Assembly (NCBI RefSeq): GCF_016860525.1
Contig: NZ_BNEA01000015.1
Coordinates: 3,534,001 to 3,598,000 of the forward strand
Direction of reading: 5' to 3'
Length of the DNA: 64,000 bases
Source: Streptomyces rubradiris
Lineage (GTDB): Bacteria > Actinomycetota > Actinomycetes > Streptomycetales > Streptomycetaceae
Made by a program: the position numbers and the translations under genes. Positions 59,867 to 64,000 of this stretch are shown here, piece by piece (within the stretch, counting starts at the first letter, position 1; each line of letters begins with the position of its first letter). The notes beneath the pieces were generated by a model, which was not told the DNA's origin, searched no databases, and saw only the letters and a list, made by a program, of their open reading frames with translations.

Positions 59867-61039
59867 TTACGGCAGCAGGCCCCGCAGGGGGAACACCGCC
59901 CGGCGGGTGGCCAGTACGGCCTGGTCGATCCGGTCGGCGGGGTCGTAGCCCGTCTCCCAGTCGCCGTACTCCACCGGCCACCGCCCGTCCGTCATCCGCT
60001 GCGGGCCGAGCTGCCGGGTCCGGGCGAACACGTCCCGCCGCCAGCCCTCGGGGATCTCCGTCCCGGGCTCGACCGGCCGGCCCGCCACGATCCCCACCAG
60101 GTGCGTCCACGAACGCGGTACGACGTCGACGACCGCGTATCCGCCCCCGCCCAGCGCGACCCACTTGCCGCCCGCGTACGCGTGCGCCAGCTCGTGGCAC
60201 GCCAGCTGCACCGCCCGCTGCGCGTCCAGCGAGACGGCCAGGTGCGCGAGCGGGTCCTCGAAGTGGGTGTCGGCGCCGTGCTGGGACACCAGGACCTGCG
60301 GCCGGAAATCGGCGAGCAGCTCCGGCACCACGGCGTGGAACGCCCGCAGCCACCCCGCGTCCCCCGTGCCGGCGGGCAGCGCCACGTTCACCGCGGCGCC
60401 CTGGCCCGCGTCCGCGCCCGTCTCCTGCGGCCACCCGGTCCCCGGGAACAGCGTGCCGGGGTGCTCGTGCAGCGAGATCGTCAGCACCCGCGGGTCCTCC
60501 CAGAACGCGGCCTGCACCCCGTCCCCGTGGTGCACGTCGACGTCCACGTAGGCGACCCGCTCGGCGCCCAGCTCCAGCAACCGCGCGATCGCGAGCGCCG
60601 CGTCGTTGTACACGCAGAACCCCGACGCGCCGCCCGGCATCGCGTGGTGCAGCCCGCCCGCGAAGTTCACCGCGTGCTCGGCGTCCCCCCGCCACACCGC
60701 CTCGGCGGCCCCCACCGACTGGCCCGCGATCAGCGCGGACACCTCGTGCATCCCGGCGAACGCCGGATCGTCGAGCGTGCCGAGCCCGTACGACCCGTCG
60801 GCCCCCGCCGGGTCCGCCGAGGCGGCCTTCACCGCGTCGATGTAGTCCTGCCGGTGCACCAGCTTCAGCGTCGACTCGCCGGCCGGTCTGGCCGCGACGA
60901 CCGCCAGTTCCCGGTCGAGCCCGAAGGCACCGACCAGCCGGCGGGTCAACTCCAGCCGGACCGGGTCCATCGGATGGCTCGGACCGAAGTCATAGCCCGT
61001 TACTGCCTCGTCCCACACCAGCTGTGCGCGGCCGCTCAT
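59867..61039 (-). CDS. acuC: Acetoin utilization protein AcuC / histone-deacetylase-family protein
   Basis: ATG 61039 (MSGRAQLVWDEAVTGYDFGPSHPM); 390 residues. HDAC-like zinc hydrolase: GGLHHAMPGGASGFCVYNDAALAI, YVDVDVHHGDGVQAAFW (catalytic His pair and metal Asp) and VSQHGADTHFEDPLAHL. LGGGGY lies near the end. AcuC-type enzymes deacetylate acetyl-CoA synthetase or polyamines; the target here is unknown. Its first 50 bp overlap the end of the MFS gene. Confidence 0.9.
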   Translation of the reverse strand: MSGRAQLVWDEAVTGYDFGPSHPMDPVRLELTRRLVGAFGLDRELAVVAARPAGESTLKLVHRQDYIDAVKAASADPAGADGSYGLGTLDDPAFAGMHEVSALIAGQSVGAAEAVWRGDAEHAVNFAGGLHHAMPGGASGFCVYNDAALAIARLLELGAERVAYVDVDVHHGDGVQAAFWEDPRVLTISLHEHPGTLFPGTGWPQETGADAGQGAAVNVALPAGTGDAGWLRAFHAVVPELLADFRPQVLVSQHGADTHFEDPLAHLAVSLDAQRAVQLACHELAHAYAGGKWVALGGGGYAVVDVVPRSWTHLVGIVAGRPVEPGTEIPEGWRRDVFARTRQLGPQRMTDGRWPVEYGDWETGYDPADRIDQAVLATRRAVFPLRGLLP

Positions 61040-62222
61040 GCCCGCCACCGTATCGGTCCGGTTGAGCCGCGAACGACCTGGCGTACCCCAGGGTCACCAG
61101 CACCAACACCATCGGCACCAGCATCGCGCCCCGGTAGCTCCAGGCGTCCCCCAGGGCCCCCACCAACGGCGAACCGATCAGGAAACCCACGTAGTTGAAG
61201 ATGTTCAGTCGCGCGATCGCCGCGTCCGAGGCCCCCGGGCCGTGCCGCTCGAACGCGCGCCGCCCGGCCGCAGCGAAGGTCTGCGGCACGAGCACGCACA
61301 GCCCGAGGCCCAGCAGCGTGAACCCGAGCATCCCCGATCCAGGGCCGGGCGCCAGCGCCACCACCGCGAACCCGCCGGCCGCGACCAGCGCCCCGAGCCG
61401 GACGACCGCCACCGCGCCGAACCGCCGCACCCCGAGGTCCCCGACGGCCCGCCCGGCCAGCGTGGTCACCATGTACACGTTGTACGGCACGGTCGCGAGC
61501 TGCTCCGAGCCGCCCAGCACGTCCTTCAGGTACTTCGCGCTCCAGTTGGAGACGGTGGAGTCCCCGATGTAGGCGAAGGTCATCACCAGGCACAGCGGCA
61601 ACAGCAGCCTGAAGCCGACGCCACCGCCGTCTCCCGGTGTCTCCCGCACCGGCGTCGGCTCCCCGTCGACGTACCACCGGCTCCCCAGCAGCGCCGCCGG
61701 CAGCAGCACGGCCACCACCGGCAGGTACGACACCCACAGCGCGAGCTGCCAGTGCGCCCCGGCCCAGGCGAGCGAGGCCCCCACGATCCCGCCCAGGCTG
61801 TAGACGGCGTGGAAACCCAGCATGATGCTGCGCCCGTACGACCGCTGGAGGCTGACCCCGAGCATGTTCATGGACGCGTCCAGCGCGCCCACCGCCAGGC
61901 CGAAGACGCCCAGCGCCACCGCCAGCACGGCCACCTGCCCGGCTCCGCCCGCCCCGGCCCCGAGCAGGGCCAGCAGCACCACCGGCTGGGACCAGCGCAG
62001 CACCCGGCTCGGCCGGACCCGCCGCACCAGCCACTCCGTGGCCACGCTGCCGGCCCCGGCGAGGACCGGTACGGCGGCCAGGAAGACGGGGAGCAGCGCG
62101 TCGGAGACTCCGTACCGGTCCTGGACGGCCGGGATGCGCGTCACCAGCAGGGCGAAGGCGGCGCCCTGCGCGAAGAAGGCGAACGCGAGCGAGGCTCTGC
62201 CGCGCCGCAGCACATCGGTCAT
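60990..62222 (-). CDS. MFS transporter (12-TM)
   Basis: ATG 62222; 410 residues. Twelve hydrophobic helices. MFS landmarks: helix 1 FAFFAQGAAFALLVTRIPAVQDRYG, GVFGLAVGALDASMNMLG, and SYGRSIMLGFHAVYSLGG. The second half has LLPLCLVMTFAYIGDSTVSNWSAKYLKDVLG and GLCVLVPQTFAAAGRRA. No specific substrate can be inferred. The stop lies inside the acuC coding start (50-bp overlap), so the pair is probably co-translated. Confidence 0.88.
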   Translation of the reverse strand: MTDVLRRGRASLAFAFFAQGAAFALLVTRIPAVQDRYGVSDALLPVFLAAVPVLAGAGSVATEWLVRRVRPSRVLRWSQPVVLLALLGAGAGGAGQVAVLAVALGVFGLAVGALDASMNMLGVSLQRSYGRSIMLGFHAVYSLGGIVGASLAWAGAHWQLALWVSYLPVVAVLLPAALLGSRWYVDGEPTPVRETPGDGGGVGFRLLLPLCLVMTFAYIGDSTVSNWSAKYLKDVLGGSEQLATVPYNVYMVTTLAGRAVGDLGVRRFGAVAVVRLGALVAAGGFAVVALAPGPGSGMLGFTLLGLGLCVLVPQTFAAAGRRAFERHGPGASDAAIARLNIFNYVGFLIGSPLVGALGDAWSYRGAMLVPMVLVLVTLGYARSFAAQPDRYGGGHERPRTAGVGRGSNGL

Positions 62223-62308
62223 GGCGGCGAGGGTAGGGCCCCCGGGTACCCGTGGGTAGATCCAGCCAAAGGTGAATTTCCGTCAGCTCCACCGGGTCCG
62301 CGGCGGAG

Positions 62309-63019
62309 TCAGACCGCGGCGGCCACCGCCGGACGCTCGGCCCGGCCGGCCTCCACCTCGGCCGTGAGCATGTCCTCCATCGGTCCGGCGGCCAGGCCGC
62401 CGCTGAGCAGGAACCCGATCGCCATGGCCGCGACCAGGAGGACCGAGCCCAGCCACACCATGGTGTCCACCGGAACGGTGTAGGCGCCCACGGCCCGCAC
62501 CACGCACTCGGCCAGCAGGACCAGCCCCCACACCACGGAGAAGACCCGCTCCTTGCGCCGGAAGGCGGCGGATCCGGCCGCGGCCCCGGACGTCAGCCGC
62601 CGGAAGGCGGCTTCCCTGGCCGGGTCGCCCTTCACTAGGAAGGGCTTCATGGCCTCGGTCATCATCGGCTTCCCCAGCCCGACGGAGACCAGGATGCCGA
62701 TGGCCACCGTGCTGCTGACCCCGCTGTCCTTGGCGAGCATGAGCCGCGGGTCGCCGGAGACGAAACTCAGCAGCAGCGAGACGACGTTGACGGCGAGGAT
62801 CAGGACGGCGAGCGCGTTGGTACGGCGCTCCTTCACCAGGGCCCATACGGTCCGCAAGGCCGGTACGACGCTGCTCCAGGCGAGCGCCGCGAAGGTGCTC
62901 GTCCCGAAGGCTTCCTTGAGGAGGTAGTACGAGCCGAGCGGCACCGCCACATCGATGAGCAGTGGCTTGAAGTTGTCCAGCGCGCTCGGCGTACCGTCCT
63001 GGTTCCCCGTGGTCTTCAT
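62309..63019 (-). CDS. VC0807-family membrane protein
   Basis: ATG 63019 is four bases after GAGGGC; the adjacent ATG 63022 abuts it. 236 residues. Six hydrophobic helices; typical core ALDNFKPLLIDVAVPLGSYYLLKEAFGTSTFAALAWSSVVPALRTVWALVKERR. The family contains putative intermembrane or transport proteins; function unknown. It is isolated between the MFS gene (86 bp) and the HAD gene (95 bp), all on the same strand. Confidence 0.87.
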   Translation of the reverse strand: MKTTGNQDGTPSALDNFKPLLIDVAVPLGSYYLLKEAFGTSTFAALAWSSVVPALRTVWALVKERRTNALAVLILAVNVVSLLLSFVSGDPRLMLAKDSGVSSTVAIGILVSVGLGKPMMTEAMKPFLVKGDPAREAAFRRLTSGAAAGSAAFRRKERVFSVVWGLVLLAECVVRAVGAYTVPVDTMVWLGSVLLVAAMAIGFLLSGGLAAGPMEDMLTAEVEAGRAERPAVAAAV

Positions 63020-63114
63020 CATGCCCTCAGCATCGCCTTCGGGCGGGGTCCGGCAGTAGAAACGATCGTCCCCGGCTCCGCATGACAAATGTCAGCCCGG
63101 TCCCCGGACCCGGG

Positions 63115-63759
63115 TCACATCAGCAGACCGGCCAACTCGCCCATGTCCGCGAAGAGTCGACCGGCGCCCTCTAGCCGCTCCGGCGGTGTCATCGCGGTGA
63201 ACCCGTACACGTCCATCCCGGCCGCCACGGCCGCCTGGACGCCCAGCGGGGAGTCCTCCACGACCACGCACCGCCCGGGGGCCACCCCCATCCGCTCGGC
63301 CGCGTACAGGAACAGGTCCGGCGCCGGCTTGCCCCGACCGACGTCCTCGGAGCTGAAGATCCGCTCGTCGGTGAACCACCGGTCGAGCCCGGTCGTACGG
63401 TGCCCCACCCGTATCCGCTCGTGGCTCCCGGAGGAGGCCACGCAGTACGGCACCCCGTCCGCGACCAGCTTCTCCAGTACGTCCGTCACCCCGGGCACGG
63501 GCCGCAACTCCCGCTCGAACGCGGCGAACACCCGCGCGTGGAAGACCTCGTCGAAGTCCTCCGGCAGCCGCTGGCCCGTGCGCTCCAGCACCAGATCGTG
63601 GACGCGGTGCATCGCCGAGCCCATGTAGTCGCGGATGGAGTCCTCGTACGACGTCGGGTGTCCGAGCTCGGTGAGATAGCCGGCCAGGAGCCGGTTGGAA
63701 AGGGGCTCGCTGTCCACGAGGACACCGTCGTTGTCGAAGATGACGAGGTCATAGCGCAT
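63115..63759 (-). CDS. HAD-family hydrolase (beta-phosphoglucomutase/GS1-like)
   Basis: ATG 63759 (MRYDLVIFDNDGVLVDSEP) at the family's normal start; 214 residues. Motif I FDNDGVLVDSE, motif II VASSGSHERIR, motif III/IV GKPAPDLFLYAAERMG and VVVEDSPLGVQAAVAAGM. Compact cap domain (residues 15-85). Substrate likely a sugar phosphate or nucleotide; not decided. It is transcribed in the same direction as the 5S gene, whose terminator lies 44 bp before its start codon. Confidence 0.92.
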   Translation of the reverse strand: MRYDLVIFDNDGVLVDSEPLSNRLLAGYLTELGHPTSYEDSIRDYMGSAMHRVHDLVLERTGQRLPEDFDEVFHARVFAAFERELRPVPGVTDVLEKLVADGVPYCVASSGSHERIRVGHRTTGLDRWFTDERIFSSEDVGRGKPAPDLFLYAAERMGVAPGRCVVVEDSPLGVQAAVAAGMDVYGFTAMTPPERLEGAGRLFADMGELAGLLM

Positions 63760-63803
63760 GCCGTCGACCTTAATGGACCCATGGCGCATGGACCCGAAAC
63801 GCG

Positions 63804-63832
63804 GAAAACCCCCGCACCGTAAGGTGCGGGGG
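63804..63832 (-). terminator. Intrinsic terminator of the rRNA operon
   Basis: On the minus strand CCCCCGCACC (63823-63832) and GGTGCGGGGG (63809-63818) form a perfect 10-bp stem with a 4-base loop, followed by a T4 tract (63805-63808). It sits 15 bp after the 3' end of 5S rRNA. Confidence 0.9.
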
Positions 63833-63847
63833 TCTCCCTCAAAAATT

Positions 63848-63966
63848 GTTCGGCGGCGTCCTACTCTCCCACAGGGTCCCCCCTGCAGTACCATCGGCGC
63901 TGTGAGGCTTAGCTTCCGGGTTCGGAATGTAACCGGGCGTTTCCCTCACGCTATGACCACCGAAAC
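63848..63966 (-). rRNA. rrf: 5S ribosomal RNA
   Basis: The minus strand from 63966 begins GTTTCGGTGGTCATAGCGTG and ends CGCCGCCGAAC at 63848; 119 nt. Internal landmarks include the loop B/C segment CCGAACCCGGAAGCTAAGC and GGTACTGCAGGGGGGACCC. The paired 5' and 3' ends (GTTTCGGTGG / CCGCCGAAC) confirm the limits. The 34 remaining bases at the window edge are 23S-5S spacer, so the rest of the operon lies outside. Confidence 0.97.
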
Positions 63967-64000
63967 ACTATGAAACAAACAACAACCGAAGGCTGTTCGT

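Overview
The window is high-GC actinobacterial chromosome and almost certainly Streptomyces. The evidence is a near-complete G/C bias at third codon positions, frequent GTG/TTG starts, the developmental pair bldN-rsbN, the rex-hemA-hemC-hemD-hemB cluster, and several families typical of Streptomyces (DUF397/Scr1-type XRE regulators, DUF5994, DUF3558 lipoproteins, the tiny ribosomal protein bTHX). No tRNA, CRISPR array, insertion sequence or phage gene was recognised. The only RNA gene seen with confidence is a 5S rRNA on the minus strand at the right edge, with its intrinsic terminator.

Layout. (1) 1-10.4 kb is accessory: the 5' end of an unknown minus-strand gene, a 1041-residue NB-ARC/TPR STAND protein with a single TTA codon, an unusual duplicated stem-loop element (about 4.1-4.45 kb), a STAS-GNAT fusion, a PP2C (SpoIIE-type) phosphatase flanked by two DUF5994 paralogues, and a persulfide-response locus. 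That locus has a CstR-like repressor, three TACCCC-type operators, an intact rhodanese-membrane protein, and a decayed rhodanese/TauE operon. (2) 10.4-31.3 kb holds mixed metabolism and regulation: a flavoprotein, a SUKH protein next to a phosphorothioate-dependent HNH nuclease, an EamA transporter fused in frame to an NAD(P)-binding protein with a divergent LysR gene, an XRE/MFS pair, a D-aminopeptidase, an MprAB-like two-component system, a flavin monooxygenase/FMN reductase pair, RtcB, and two DUF3558 lipoproteins. (3) 31.4-45.3 kb contains lysS (class I) and argS back to back, several regulators, an ATPase/XRE/DUF397 set, a 593-bp inverted repeat made of two copies of a palindromic element, and secreted or envelope proteins including a three-repeat mini beta-trefoil. 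(4) 45.3-64 kb is conserved core: hemB-hemD-hemC-hemA-rex under a Rex operator, glutaredoxin, HAD phosphatase, bldN-rsbN, an acyltransferase/epimerase pair, bTHX, a small BldC-like DNA-binding protein, a histone-deacetylase-like AcuC protein overlapping an MFS gene, a HAD hydrolase and the 3' end of an rRNA operon.

How genes work together. Rex should couple NADH/NAD+ balance to tetrapyrrole synthesis through the overlapping rex-hemA-hemC-hemD genes, with hemB just downstream. BldN and its membrane anti-sigma RsbN form the developmental switch for aerial-hypha surface proteins. The CstR-like repressor should respond to sulfane sulfur and release the rhodanese genes. The most notable unexplained items are the duplicated stem-loop element after the STAND gene, the paired palindromic elements at 40.7-41.3 kb, the decayed persulfide operon with intact operators, the EamA/NAD(P) fusion and the three-repeat secreted QxW protein. 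All functions are assigned by reading translated motifs, without database searches.
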